Below are positions 14,601-25,500 of a stretch of DNA of 64,000 nucleotides, piece by piece (position 1 is the stretch's first letter; the number at the start of each line of letters is the position of its first letter). Source of the stretch: Phallusia mammillata (lineage: Eukaryota > Chordata > Ascidiacea > Phlebobranchia > Ascidiidae); the NCBI GenBank assembly GCA_003260075.1, contig QLIY01000667.1, positions 1 through 64,000 on the forward strand, in the 5' to 3' direction. The notes under the pieces were generated by a model that was given only the letters and a program-made list of their open reading frames with translations, had not been told where the DNA came from and ran no database searches. A program made the translations under genes and the position numbers.

Positions 14601-17600
14601 CTTTTTTGTGCCAATTGTCACTAATCACACAACAAACAAATCTTAAATCATCTTTTTTACAGATATAAGTAGTGGTTGGAATCAAATTTTTTGTCAGATG
14701 GTTCTATCACAAAAGTCATATTTTTAAGCCGGTTCTGTTACAAAAAGTTCATTGACAGTAACCAGTAATGCTAATCAGCCGATTCTGTTACAAAAATCCA
14801 TTGACAGTAACCAGTAATGCTAACAGTTCGCTGATCTCATAAAATTTCATGAGACGGTTCTATAGAACCGGTGCGAACCGGCTGATTTCCACCACTGGTT
14901 ATAAGTACAGCCCAGAAAAGTGGAATTACTATAAATAGGTTTTCAACCCTCAAAAATCAAAACAAAAAGCACTTTAGGCAGTGACAAACCACATGTCATT
15001 GCTGTATCAACGAAATACGTCTTCACAGTTTAAACAGTTTGTTTTGCACTTGTTGAACCTGATTTAATAGAAATGACACTCAGACTGTGGTAGATTGAAC
15101 AGATGCTTAAATCAACGCATGGTTACGAGGGAGTTCCTAATGGCTGTAAATGGTTAACAAAGCTTCAGAAACCCTTCAACCAGCGCTATGCAAATTTATA
15201 CTTGCCAACAGTTTAAACCAAAATTTTTCCACATATAAATACCAGCAAAAACTTTTTTTTACACACTCAATATGGCAAGTACCCAGGTAAATTAAGTATT
15301 ATTTACAGAAACTGTTAAACCTAAAAGTTTTGCCATTTTGAAAGTTAAGTTTTTTTTTTAGTTTAGTTTTTAAGAACAAAATTTTGCACAATTAAAATAC
15401 ACATTCACATGCTAATTTATGAAGAAAAAAAACACAACTAAAATGCTATGTTAGACGATAGCATGCTACTTTTTATGTTTACAATTTTTTTAATACCTGG
15501 AATAAAATTTTGCCCATGGTCTAATCTGCTGAATAACTTTCAACCTATGTTGAATTCTCAGATGACGATTTTGAGAATATTTCGGCATTTTAACAAAACT
15601 ACAAATGCTGCCTTATGCTCTGTTACTAGCTGTAAAATGGGTTTAATTTTGGGCGGTGTCATTGTTGTGTCTCTAAAAGATATGCACACTTGAAAATGAA
15701 TACACGCTTTTGAGCGAACAGTTTTTAGATGTTAGAAAACAGGGAAAAAAGTTTCATCCATTTGTTTGGACAATTTTGCAACAGTTGAATTGCTTTCCAA
15801 ATTGGTTTTGAGAGCTGCTTTTAGTGAGAAATAGAAGAAATCAGTAACAAAGTCAGTGACTCCAAACCAAGCAGTTATTTTAAAACATGAGGGGATGAAT
15901 TTACTTTAGGGGGGGGGGTAAATTGGTTTTGAGAGCTGCTTTTAGTGAGAAATAGAAGAAATCATTAACAGAGTGGTTCCAAACCAAGCAGTTATTTTAA
16001 AACATGAGGGGATGAATTTACTTTAATTTGTACAAGTGGTTTGTAAATAGAAACTTGAGCTCTGTGACCTGTAAAGTTGAAATGACTCTATTTTAAACCA
16101 CTTTTGTACGGTTTAACATCTACTATGAATTATATTAGGAAGGAATGAAAATGTTTTGAAGTGTTAAGACAGAAATCAAAAAAGGTTAAAAACCACTGAA
16201 TTAAATGATGTCAGGTTTGTCATTGTATTTGTTATAAATTAGGAAAAAAAACTGCTTTGTGCCAAAAAGAGGTTAAAAATGAATGACCTTATGTCTCGTT
16301 TTTGTGCCATTGGGCAAGTCAGCTCCTTCAGAGTGTCCATATCTTTATATGTGAGTTCATCGAGGAGAGCATCAGTTTGACTTTGTACAACTGGGACAGT
16401 TTTAGCGCCTGCAGATGCTTCTGGAAGCTCTTGCTGTAATTTACATCAGACGTTGAAAAAAGATTAAAACACACAGAAGTATTAACTTGCGACACACACA
16501 TAAAATTTCTAAAAACTTAAAGGGTGCCAACTGTTTCAACCTATAAGGTCTCATTAGTGCAGCTGGTGATAAGAGAGGGGGGGGGGTTCTTGCTGTAATT
16601 TACATCAAAAGTTGGAAAAAAAAATAAAACACACAGAAATGTTAACTTGCAACACACGCTTAAAATTTCTAAAAACTTAAAGGGTGCTAACTGTTTCAAC
16701 CTATAAGGTCTCATTAGTGCAGCTGGTGATAAGAGATAAAACGTGTTAGCTAGTGTAGCCATCTAACAGCACTCTGTGAACAATGGGCTAAAAAGCCATT
16801 CCTTACCTATTCTGTTTGATGCCACAACTAGGCATAAACTTATAGGTCGAAACAGTGTTCACTGTCTGCAGCTAATCATTTTTCGGCTTAAAGCTTGTAT
16901 ATTAAAGCAAAAAGGTGTTTTATCTAAATACTTACTTTTTGATACTTACAATTTAGTTTTGTTTATTTCTGTTACCAAAAACTGCCAACAGGATATATAC
17001 AACACTAAAAGCAACAGTTTTACTGATGAAAGGCCTCTATTAGCCACTATTTGTCAGACTTTAAACTGTAATTAGGAAGTTACTTGAGAGCCGAGGATAG
17101 GCTCCATGTTAATCACTTCATTGCCACTTCCGACACGCTTCTTTGCAGACTTCTTCCTCTCAGCCATTTTTCGCCGAGTTAAAGTTGTTCCCGCGATGCT
17201 GTGATGAGCTCTTTGGCTGTTTTGAGGCATATTTAATAGTATTTGGAATTTGCATGCAATTATGAAGCACACTAATACTTAGACAAGCATTATTATTATT
17301 GCCATCTGCCAGATATTATGTTTTGTGTTTTTTTCTGCACCGACAACTGATACAGATTGTGTTAATAACAATGCCAGAATTGACTTATTTACAAGTTTCA
17401 TAAGCTGTAGTTGAATTAAGATATAGTAAGATTTTTGTTGCATGCTTAGTGATATACCTTGGTAGCTGTGCAGTTAATATTTGTGCCTGTGTTTGGCCGC
17501 CATAATTTCTTCCAGAAGAGTAGTCTGTAGCAGCAGAAAGTTTTTGTTAATTCCAGTTTTCATGCAAAGGTTTGAAATGAACATGAAAATTAGTTCTTGT

Positions 17601-18473
17601 TGTTTGCAAGCAAAGCTTAAGAGTTTTAACATTGAAATGAACTTTAAATGAATTGTTAAGTTCACAAAAAATGGTTAGTGATGACCGACGACTTGCAAGT
17701 ATAAACCTAAAAAATTGTTAAAAAAGTTTACTTGTTTATTTTTTTGCACTTGAAATTTAAACAACTTAGTTTTTATTTGACAAATATGTACTGCTACAAT
17801 TTGAAAAAAACTTGTTTTTGTTGTGAAAGAAAACAGTGCTGTAGTAATATTTTTTAATTTATTCTATCTTTATATCTATTTACATTTAAAATATCTTGCC
17901 AAGGACATTATACACAGCTTATCATGCCATACAAAACACAAATGCACCAATTTCATGCAAAATATACCTCTGATATCAAAATCATCATAATCTTGAGGAC
18001 TTGGACTCCAAGACATTGTTTCATGCAGCGTTTAAACTTACTAAGCAGAAACTATAGAAAGCATTGAGAATTTTTCATGCAATTTTAGTTAAAAGTTTTT
18101 GTTGTGCATTGTAACGTAAATGTGAAAGTCTGACATGAGATTGTTATGTGACAAACTTTGATAAAATATGTGAACAATGGTTAGTAAGTTAAGTGAAATA
18201 ATATTAGTACAAAATCAAACATGCTTTGTGTTTAATATGCTTGTTAAATAACAATGTCACAAATGTCAAAAAAAGATGCATTTTATACCAATCAGAATAT
18301 ATTCCATTTTTGAATTCGTAAATAACCATGTTGTGTGTATGATCAGAATAATCAAGAAACTATAGTGACATGCAAAATACAACTAAACCAAAATAATTCA
18401 TCACAATGGAAAAAAAACTAACAATCATTTGTTTACCTGGTTCTTCTCCTGCAGTTTGATTTGTTTCACTCAT
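320..18473 (-). CDS. TMC: TMC-family transmembrane channel-like protein (3' end outside window)
   Basis: Predicted polytopic membrane protein of the TMC family (mechanotransduction-related channels in animals). Exons in transcription order: 17968-18016 or 18437-18473 (alternative starts), 17458-17524, 17084-17216, 16288-16433, 14009-14072, 13481-13562, 11419-11565, 10373-10458, 9804-9949, 8897-9044, 6508-6833, 5740-5866, 4826-4923, then 4245-4352 or 2322-2429, then 988-1194 and 320-463. All are bounded by GT/AG and every phase joins, giving about 692 residues. Family marks seen: [22 protein letters not shown], the [13 protein letters not shown] exon, [30 protein letters not shown] with NCRPATRP, and DCGPFRG. 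At least six hydrophobic spans fit membrane helices. The cytoplasmic N-terminus is basic ([14 protein letters not shown]). The last helix and tail are not visible. The TMC subfamily (5 or 7-like) cannot be settled from this sequence. Confidence 0.93.
2322..2429 (-). CDS. TMC: TMC duplicated exon, version B
   Basis: 108 nt, same phases as version A, encoding [15 protein letters not shown] then [20 protein letters not shown]. It aligns without gaps to version A with about half of the residues identical, keeping WWG, QEF, IP, NVL, Y and QT. A near-identical allele lies at 3441-3548. Both have good acceptors and GTAAGT donors, and no stops, so neither looks like a dead exon. Confidence 0.82.
2608..2787. 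mobile_element. hAT-like MITE, family 1
   Basis: Ends in inverted repeats of CAGTGGTGGGATTCA type (here CAGTGGTGAGATTCA and TTGAATCCCACCACTG). It is flanked by 8-bp duplications CACCTGTG and CAACTGTG (7/8). Contains the inner palindrome GGTTCTATAGAAC. Non-autonomous; 180 bp; in a TMC intron. Confidence 0.88.
3727..3978. mobile_element. hAT-like MITE, family 1 (other allele of 2608-2787, gap-split)
   Basis: Same element with a perfect 8-bp duplication CAACTGTG on both sides. It is broken by gaps at 3801-3810 and 3922-3932, between which a piece allelic to 4143-4255 has been placed. Confidence 0.85.
4245..4352 (-). CDS. TMC: TMC duplicated exon, version A
   Basis: 108 nt, entering after one base and leaving after two (phase pattern 1+105+2). 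It encodes [15 protein letters not shown] then [20 protein letters not shown]. It occupies the place just before the APLLP exon at 988-1194. Version B at 2322-2429 has the same length, phases and alignment, so one or the other, but not both, is expected in a transcript. A truncated second-allele copy of the start of this exon sits at 3912-3921. Confidence 0.82.
4573..4805. repeat. Foldback repeat with hammerhead-core arms, copy 1
   Basis: Inverted arms of about 70-80 nt. Left arm: AAAAGCATTGAGCC..., CTGCAGACAGTG, AACACTGTTTCGACC. Right arm: CACTGATGA, GATCGAAAC, then CTGCAG. The right arm keeps the CTGATGA and GAAAC core on the plus strand but helices II and III are damaged. The left arm, on the minus strand, keeps helix II, helix III and GTC but has lost CTGATGA. 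In a TMC intron. Confidence 0.75.
5469..5680. mobile_element. hAT-like MITE, family 1, with a 52-base converted gap inside
   Basis: Terminal CAGTGGTGGGATTCA and TGAATCCCACCACTG, flanked by GTTATAAC and GGTGTAAC (6/8). The poly-G run 5573-5624 replaces unknown sequence, so the true length is unknown. Confidence 0.85.
6259..6376 (-). other. Second-allele fragment of TMC exon 6508-6833
   Basis: Copies the 3' part of the TMC exon (donor side to GACACAAGATATG) and stops at a converted gap. It differs at scattered positions. It is the other haplotype, not a tandem gene. Confidence 0.75.
7852..7924 (-). other. Second-allele fragment of TMC exon 6508-6833 (5' part)
   Basis: Encodes [20 protein letters not shown] and AVL. 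The shared residues are unchanged from 6508-6833 although many codons differ at third positions. It begins right after a gap at 7842-7851. The flanking intron (8100-8650) copies 6840-7600, consistent with a second haplotype. Confidence 0.7.
7950..8098. mobile_element. hAT-like MITE, family 1, with matching empty allele at 6840-6865
   Basis: 149 bp, reverse orientation to the others, flanked by AATGTTAC and AATGTTAG. The allelic TMC intron copy beside exon 6508-6833 has the same flank with a single AATGTTAT and no element, a natural empty site. Confidence 0.9.
8618..8654. repeat. Perfect 16-bp hairpin abutting a converted gap
   Basis: ATTAGCTAATCATAAC, five-base loop ATCAG, then the exact reverse complement, followed by 26 G. 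The other allele (about 7585-7605) has only the first arm, so this may be a fold-back assembly artefact at the gap edge. Confidence 0.6.
9125..9236. repeat. Foldback element with hammerhead-like motif
   Basis: Outer arms CACTGGTGTATATAGAAT and ATTCTATATACACCAGT, inner arms CAACAATCTCTGT and ACAGAGATTGTTG. On the minus strand a CTGATGA and GAAACGTC pair brackets the inner arm (9162-9190). In a TMC intron. Confidence 0.65.
10690..10850 (-). repeat. tRNA-derived SINE, family 1
   Basis: On the minus strand: CCAAGATGGCTGAGTGG (A-box region), GGTTGTGGGTTCGAATCC (B box), then a tail with GAGCGACATTGCTCC. The tail continues toward 10560, broken by the gap at 10606-10615. Not a working tRNA: the arms do not fold properly. 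Confidence 0.75.
10888..10976 (-). other. Second-allele fragments of two TMC exons joined by a gap
   Basis: 10888-10940 repeats the donor side of the exon at 11419-11565. After the gap at 10940-10950, 10951-10976 repeats the acceptor side of the exon at 10373-10458. Both belong to the other haplotype. Confidence 0.7.
11100..11375 (-). repeat. tRNA-derived SINE, family 1, full-length
   Basis: Same family as 10690-10850: head CCAAGATGGCCAAGTGG, B box GGTTATGGGTTCGAATCC, body with GCATTGCTCCAACCCAGTGG and a tail near AATTCAACAGACTAC. In the TMC intron before exon 10373-10458. Confidence 0.77.
12446..12480 (+). repeat. Hammerhead-like CTGATGA...GAAACGT motif in a repeat
   Basis: CTGATGA at 12446, a possible GAC/GTC helix, and GAAAC at 12474-12478. 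Same spacing style as the motifs at 9162-9190 and 63801-63837. In a TMC intron. Confidence 0.45.
13039..13448. mobile_element. hAT-like MITE, family 2 (CAGGGGTGTGCAA ends)
   Basis: Starts CAGGGGTGTGCAACAGGCGG and ends ATTGCACACTCCTG. Flanks CCTTAAGG and TATTAAGG match at 6/8, fitting an 8-bp hAT duplication. The first part of the other allele is at 12690-13015, cut by the gap at 13016-13025. It sits in the TMC intron before exon 13481-13562. Confidence 0.82.
14670..14897. mobile_element. hAT-like MITE, family 1, with internal duplication
   Basis: 228 bp flanked by GATATAAG and GTTATAAG (7/8). A stretch of about 45 bp (from CTGTTACAAAAA to AGTAATGCTAA) occurs twice in tandem. Termini carry a few substitutions. 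Confidence 0.87.
16500..16895. repeat. Foldback repeat with hammerhead-core arms, copy 2 (gap-duplicated left arm)
   Basis: The left arm occurs twice, at about 16520-16576 and 16680-16735, because of the gap at 16577-16586. The right arm (about 16830-16881) has an intact GAAAC, an AGTG/CACT helix and GTC TGCAG, but no CTGATGA. The left arm, minus strand, reads CTAATGA (one core change), GACC/GGTT and GAAAC. Confidence 0.72.
17968..18016 (-). CDS. TMC: TMC alternative first coding exon 1b ([16 protein letters not shown])
   Basis: ATG at 18016, 16 codons, then donor GTATAT in phase 1, joining to 17458-17524 ([15 protein letters not shown]). It cannot be an internal exon after 1a: both nearby AG acceptors give an in-frame stop before the ATG. 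The peptide is acidic and serine/proline-rich, as expected of a cytoplasmic N-terminus. Confidence 0.6.
18437..18473 (-). CDS. TMC: TMC alternative first coding exon 1a ([13 protein letters not shown])
   Basis: ATG at 18473 reads [12 protein letters not shown], then a donor GTAAAC in phase 1. It joins in frame to the exon at 17458-17524. A second allele of the same exon lies at 18525-18561, beyond a converted gap at 18479-18488. Because exon 1b (17968-18016) ends in the same phase, the two are probably driven by different promoters or are alternative starts of one transcript unit. Confidence 0.6.
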
Positions 18474-18561
18474 AATCAGGGGGGGGGGCTTCATCACAAT
18501 TGAAAAAACTAACAATCAGTTTACCTGGTTCTTCTCCTGCAGTTTGATTTGTTTCACTCAT

Positions 18562-19592
18562 AATCAAGTTTAAAACACTGCAAAAAACTACACACACACG
18601 TAAAAACTAAAAATCCAAAAGCAAGTTTTATAGTTAAATGCTACATAACACACTGCAATACGTTATTTGCTATTTATTTGGTTAAAAACAACCCTTTGTA
18701 TTGAACACACAAAAACATTCGTTGACAAAGATTTCGTTTTAAACGAGAATTTCAAGATCGGATACACTCAAGTCATTATGTACTACAACACACCCAAAAC
18801 ACTTGTGTACAAAACACTGACGCGTGTCACGGTAAAAAGGTCGTTCGTGTTTTTTGCAACGAACAATTTTAACAGCAAAACCAATAAAGATTGTCTCCAA
18901 AAACCTTAGCTGTTTCGTATCTAACTATCAGTTTGGGGGGGGGGGTATGTCACGGCAAAAAGGTCGGTCGTGTTTTTTTGCAACGAACAGTTTTAACAGG
19001 AACACCAATATAGATTGTCTCCAAAAACCTTAGCTGTTTCGTATCTAACTATCAGTTTGTGGTTTAAGCTTTCTACAAAACTACATGCAAACACCTGCAC
19101 GTCCAGTAAGATGCATTTCTCGCCATTTAATTTCTAAATGTATTCAATTGTCTAGTTGCCATCGACAGGAAGCTTCAATCTTATGACGTAGTTACCGACT
19201 CATTGCTGCCCACTGGCGGGAGAAATTTGGTTTCAAAGCAAATCGCTGTTTGACGTCAAAAAATTCTTTACCCATCGTTTGTCTCGCAATAGAAATCACC
19301 ATTTAACAAACTTTTACCAAATTGTTTAAGACAGAACTTTAAAATATTTTTATCATAGCGAACGATATTAGAAAAGGTTGTTTATTATTTCTTTTATTGA
19401 GCAATAGCCCTTACATGTTGGGCGTCACGTGATCAGTTTTTCGCGCCAAATCGATCAGCTGATTGTTCACCCCGACGAGGTTGGAGGGAAAATGCTGAAG
19501 TAACTGAAACAACTGTAAAAGCGCAACGTGCGTTTTATGCAAAAACAACAAGCAAAAATATCAAGTTATCGGCTTCAATTCACGGATTAACG
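18562..19592. promoter_or_regulatory. Divergent promoter region between TMC and pocket-protein genes
   Basis: About 1 kb separates the leftward TMC start from the rightward Rbl start. It holds a CRE palindrome TGACGTCA at 19251-19258, a GC element GGCGGG at 19215-19220, an E-box CACGTG at 19426-19431 and a strong E2F site at 19437-19450. A partial allele duplication around the gap at 18935-18945 repeats 18830-18930. No TATA box was recognised close to the Rbl start. Confidence 0.6.
19437..19450. promoter_or_regulatory. E2F binding site
   Basis: The sequence TTTTTCGCGCCAAA contains the nearly palindromic E2F consensus (TTTSSCGC plus its mirror CGCGCCAAA). It lies about 143 bp before the Rbl ATG and 6 bp after a CACGTG E-box. 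E2F control of pocket-protein genes is known in mammals; its use here is inferred. Confidence 0.75.
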
Positions 19593-22500
19593 ATGTCGCA
19601 ATCAGGTAAAAAGTTTTTTGCTTAAACTTTTTTGGGTAAAAACGTTCGATAATTGCTTTTTAAAATACTTTTGTTTCATCGGTTCATCCCATATTTAATT
19701 TTAGTTTGCTTGTGTCTTTACTGCAAAGTTTCGTTGTAAAAACCTGTAGACTTGTATAAAAAACAGTACTACAGATAAAATCCAAATAAAGCTGCTTCAA
19801 AATTACTGATTTTTGAAAACACAAAAACGTGAATGAATAATTGTATGAAAAAATTAAAAAAGCATCTATCCCCAATAATGTTTAAAACCCTGTTTACTTT
19901 AAGAAATGGTAAATGGTGATGATGAAAGCGATGAAGTGCTGAAACGATTTCACGAATTATGTCTCACTGTAAACATGGACAAACCAACCATGGAATTGGC
20001 ATGGGAATGGTATGAGGAAACAAGAAATCACTACACCTTAGAGGTAGAATGGTTATGAGATATATTTTCTAACAATAAAGCCCAGAATGATCCCAGTCTG
20101 CTGAATGTCTCAGCTGCATGCACAATTTTGTTTTGAAAAACATATTTTGGATGCCAATTTCTTGGGTTTGCACACAGAAAATTTGCAGTAATGGCATTTA
20201 ATTGGTTCTCTTTTACTTGCTTTTTGTGTGCTGAAATTGGTGTAGCACGCGAACTTATGGGTTGTGCATGTGCGCAAGTGGGACAAGTTAGTCCTGCACG
20301 CCCGAGATCTCATCAGGAACTGCCATATTCTGCACACTTGGAATAGTCTGTGTTAAGTGTTTATATTTACTACCATGGGTTTGCATTTTCCTTGCATTTC
20401 TTGTTGCACCAAAATTTTTTCCTGTGTCTCATGCTAACCAACTGAAGATTGATTTGCCTTTCTGTTTTTATTGTTGATTTATTTTGCAAAGTCACTGTTG
20501 TTTTATTACTTTTTGTTATGCCTTTACTGATGCTTCTTTTTAGATGCTGTTGTTGCCTAAAAACTTAGATAAAATGCATACAACAAAAACGCCTCCAATG
20601 GCCCTGGAAGGTTGTGATTTATAAATAAGTATGTCATGATCGCTGGTCTGCATGAATACTTCATGACTGATACCAGTATGTTTGTATGTTTACCTTAGCT
20701 GTTTATGTTTCAGGGTGATTCCCTTCACTGGTTGGTGTGTTCTCTTTACGCTGCTTGTCGTCGTAATCTTCCTTCAATCCAATCGGTTGCTGGACAAGCA
20801 ATGTCAAGTAACTGTGTGTCACTTACTAAATTACTCCATGAAGCCAAGTTCAGGTAAGTTTGTGTCATGCTGTGTCATAAGTGTCGTTATCATTTAGGCC
20901 AAACACACAATTTTAAAATGAGTTTAAAATTCAATTGTGAGCGGATGCTCTTACTCTTTTTGATTACAGTTTGTCAAGCAAAATTACCCCCATATTTTTT
21001 ACATGGAAACTGTTGCTAATTCTTGTCAGTGACACTGACATTTTTTAATAGTTTCTTGTCAGTGACACTGACATTTTCAACAATATGTTGTTTGCTTGTC
21101 ATTGTGGATTTAATTAGATTTTTTGTCTCTTAAGAGAATGCCAAAACTTATGCTTAACCATATTTACCACAAAGCATGTCAACTTTTTTTTATTGTTGGT
21201 ACAATCTTCTGGATTGAGAACCGTTTTTCGTTACAAAGATAATATAATTTTTTCAACTTGTATTAAAATTGTTTTTCCAGCTTTATTAGCTTTCTGAAGA
21301 AAATGGACAAATGGATGCAAATGAATGGAAAAAATGAGGCGTTGGCCGATCATGTTACGTCGCTGGGACGAAGCTTTGAGGTTTCTACAAATGTTTTCAA
21401 GAAATACATGGGAATATTTTGTTATGTGTTCCTCGACCCCGATGACCCAAAGTATTTGCAAAATGTCAAATCCAACTCAAATAATCCATCCCGTCCTCAC
21501 AGGAGCAGAAGACACAGGTTGGTTTGAAGTTGTAAAAACAATATATGTGTACATATGCACATGTACATGTGTACATTTATAGCAGGGGTCAGCAACCTTG
21601 GCCGAACTTCAAGCCAAGTTAAGACTAGCAGGGTTAAATGGATGATAATAGTTTTTAGCGTACAATCTGATGTTACTGTTACTAAAACTTGTGAAATACA
21701 TAGATCTGTTCATAAATATGGAATATGGGCCAAATAGTAGTGACGGGACAGGGGGGGGGGAAAGATGTAAAAACAATATATGTGTACATATGCACATGTA
21801 CATGTGTACATATATATAGAAATATATATATATATTTATAGCAAGGGTGAGCAACCTTGGCCGAACTTCAAGCCAAGTTAAGACTAGCAGGGTTGAATGG
21901 ACGATAATAGTTTTTACCGTACAATCTGATATGTTACTGTTACTAAAACTTGTGAAATACATGGATCTGTTCATAAATATGGAATATGGGCCAAATAGTA
22001 GTGACGGGACAATACCAGGTTTTGAAGCGATTACCGATACCGTGTACAAGTACCATGAAGAAAATGTTTTTAAAATCCCCATACCATCATCAGTGATATG
22101 AGGCTGCATCAGTTACACCTGTTTATAAACACTTTGTTAATATAATATAAAAAACATAAAAAATTTCTGTACAAACATGGCGTACTGGTGTGTAAGCTGG
22201 TGTAACATCTAAACTGTTTCAGAAGAACGACATGCACCCCACGTGATATTTTCAACTTCTGTTGGACGATTTTTATCCATGCCAAAGGTAAGTAAGTTGG
22301 GTTGTTACCAAATTAAAGGGTTTTAAAACACTGTAGAAATGATAAACATGTATTATTACATGGCTGCTCGATCAGACAAACAAACAACTGTGTTCATCAG
22401 GAACAACGTGTTTGTTTACATTTATTATTTCCCAATGAAAAACACAGACTGATTAAATTTTAGTGATTGCTTTAGTTTTGTATGATTATCCGCAATTAAA

Positions 22501-25500
22501 GTTGTCTGTATTCAGCGCACATGGTTCAGAAAAACATGCAGAAGTTTTGTTAAAGCTTGGTGTATTTGAGTTGTCGCTAACCAGATTTGTTTTTTTACCT
22601 TTTGCTCAGGTACCCAGTATCATGACATGAGTGATGAGGGGGGGGGGGGAGCGCGCACATGGTTCAGAAAAACATGCAGAAGTTTTGTTAAAGCTCGGTG
22701 TATTTGAGTTGTCGCTAACCAGATTTGTTTTTTACCTTTTGCTCAGGTACCCAGTATCATGACATGAGTGATGAGCTCGTCAGTTCCTTCCAACTGTTGC
22801 TGAGCGTCATCAACCAGTGTTACATTAATGCACTGACATGTGAACACCGAACATCGCTACTAAACCCTGAATTTCCAGGTATATTTGAAATGTGCCGTTG
22901 AAAATGAATAGTAATTGTTAAATTATTTGTACAGCTTTTAATCCGACAAAAATGAGATTTCTAAGGTTTAAAACTTTATTATTATCATTAGAACAAGTTT
23001 ATTGTCACTTATTTATGCTGAGTAACATGTGACTTTTACTTTTTTGTTGGTGATTCCATGATAGTTCACATGTTTTCAGTGCTTATCACAACAATAATGA
23101 AAAATTGTGGATAAAACATTAGTAACTTGCAGGGTTCCCGCGGTTATGGAAAACCTGGAAAGGTTATGGAATTTAATTTTGTATTTTTAAGGCCTGGAAA
23201 AGTTTTGAAAAAAGCCAACTTTTGCTAAAGTCCTTTGGAATTTGGCGCCTGTTTTACCCTGAAAATGCCAGTTGGAGTTTCAAATTGCGTAACATTTGTA
23301 TATTCGTTGCAAGTATGGTAAATTGGCTGCATATACCAAAGCCTCTTTTGTAGTTTTACTATGGGAATTGCTTGATTTTTTCGATTAAGGGTATGGAAAT
23401 TTGTTGTTTTCTTAAAAAGTTTTGGAAAAGTCATGGAATTTATAAACGAAAATTGTGCCGGAACCCTGAACTTGTTACCCCACATTTAATTATATGTATA
23501 AGTTTGATTTTTCCCACAGGTTTGCCCAAAGGGTGGGACAAACCAGAATTCAACCCTGCAGAAGTTGGTGACTGTGAAATTATCGGATTACTCGTAGAAC
23601 AGAAAGCAGCGCTCGGACTTTCGAAGGACGACACTGAACAGTTTCTTCTTCAAACGAAAGTTGTTAATATCCACAAATGGAACAAGTTTGTCCAGTCTCT
23701 GCTTGAACCAAGCTCTGGGGTAAGTTTTTGGCAGTTTGATGCAACTTTCTGCCCTTGATATTTTTAAGTAACCAGTTCTATTTGTCGCAAATGGTCAGGA
23801 TAGATACCCAAAATTTTGCTAAATCGTATTTAAAGCCGTTTTTGGCAACTAGAGAAATGCTTTATGCACACTCTCCAAAAAAGAAAAAAAACACTTTATC
23901 AAAACACACTACTGCACTAAAAACTACAGGTTATTCATATTTAAAAAATGGTGTGATGATAGAAACCAGACGAATTGTTATGGCATAGGATGTGTACATT
24001 TTAATGTTGGCGTTTTTCAGGAATGTACAACCTGCAGTTACAATTACAAATTTGCACCTTATTATGTTCTGGCCGCTTGACAAAAAATCTTTTGCTGTGT
24101 TAACTGTTTTGAAAAGACATGTTTGGTCTTAAAGGCCAAGTAAATTTAATGCATTCAGCTGCTAGATTTGGTTTACCCTTAAACTGGCAGTGAAATATAA
24201 AGTTGTGATATCAAAGCTATTAGTTGGTTGTGCGCCCCTAAATAATGTTTCACTGCGGCGTTTTGATGTAACTTACCTGTTTTTTGCACTTAAGGTGTTA
24301 TCTGGGACAGAAAAAACCCTTTTGATGCCCCAACACTTCGATGCAAATGTGTAAGTAACTTTTGTTTTAAGTCTAATCACTCACATACAAACTATTTTAT
24401 GTTTTATCCAGTAAAGCGATCAGCAGATTGTATGAAGAATATGTTCTTACTGAGGGAGACTTTGATGAAAGAGTGTTTTTATGTGACGAAGTTGATAAAG
24501 AACTAGGAACCCCTATAAAATCCCCACCACCCAGTCTTCCAGGGCGCAGAAGAGAAATGGCCGATCATCTTTCATCAGTAAGTGACTATGAACAAAATTG
24601 CTGTTAATTATGATGGTTGAGCTAAAAGATCAGCTAAGATCAATACATTCCTACCGGGATCAGCCCTGAAGCTTCCATGCAGACCATTGATCATCTTAGC
24701 TGATTAATGGTCAATCTGGCGATCCCCTACTACGAATCTGACATGTGCAGCATCCGAGGCAGGCAACGGTGCTTGTGATTCAACTTTCGGCGGTCTCACC
24801 GCTGAGCCTGTGTAGTTCAGTTTGTAGAGTGCAAGTCCCGGAAAGACTCCTGTCGTGGGTTCAAATCCCACCCCAGACTAGATATTTCTAGTCTGTGCCT
24901 TGCCATATGGAAATGCTTGGGAGACAATATGTCTTTTCAAGCAAAATAATAATATTACTGGCAACTATGGTTCTGAAAGATAAGAAAATAGGCTAAAACC
25001 TGGATGACTCAATCATGTCTTCCAATAGGGAATTTATAATCACCCATATCAACCATCAAAGCTATTGTATAACTTGGCAAAATATTTTTTACAGGCTCAA
25101 CCTACGATGCCTCGGACACCACTCACCAATCGGGAATATTTGGATCGTAGTGAAATATCGAACACTGGTTCTCTCACTCCTGTCTCAAGTGCCGTACAAT
25201 CATCTGTGAAATTGAGAAAAATCCTTAGAGCTAAAAAGGACAAACCATCAGAAAAACTCTTGGCTATTTTCAGGTTTGTTGATTTTCTTGCTTCTCATGC
25301 CTTAGTAGTCTTTGTTATAACTCGTGAATGTTAAGCTGTAGACAGTGCACACTGTTTTGACCTAAAAGGTCTCATCAGTGCAGCTGGTGAAGAGAGATTG
25401 GTCATATTGGCTAGTGTAGCCTTCCAACGACACTCCAGTTTGTTGGGAGTAACAGGGTAAAAACCCATGCCTCACCTATTCTGTGCGAAGCCACAACTGG

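Noticed and set aside
21609..22109. 166-codon minus-strand open frame
   Set aside because: It runs through an allele-duplicated repeat and a converted gap in an Rbl intron.
23372..23758. 128-codon open frame as a single exon
   Set aside because: Only 23520-23719 is Rbl exon 7, bounded by AG and GT; the rest is intron read-through.
24804..24880. Functional tRNA gene
   Set aside because: Same head recurs with a common tail at four places and lacks a normal anticodon loop (no U33); it is a SINE.
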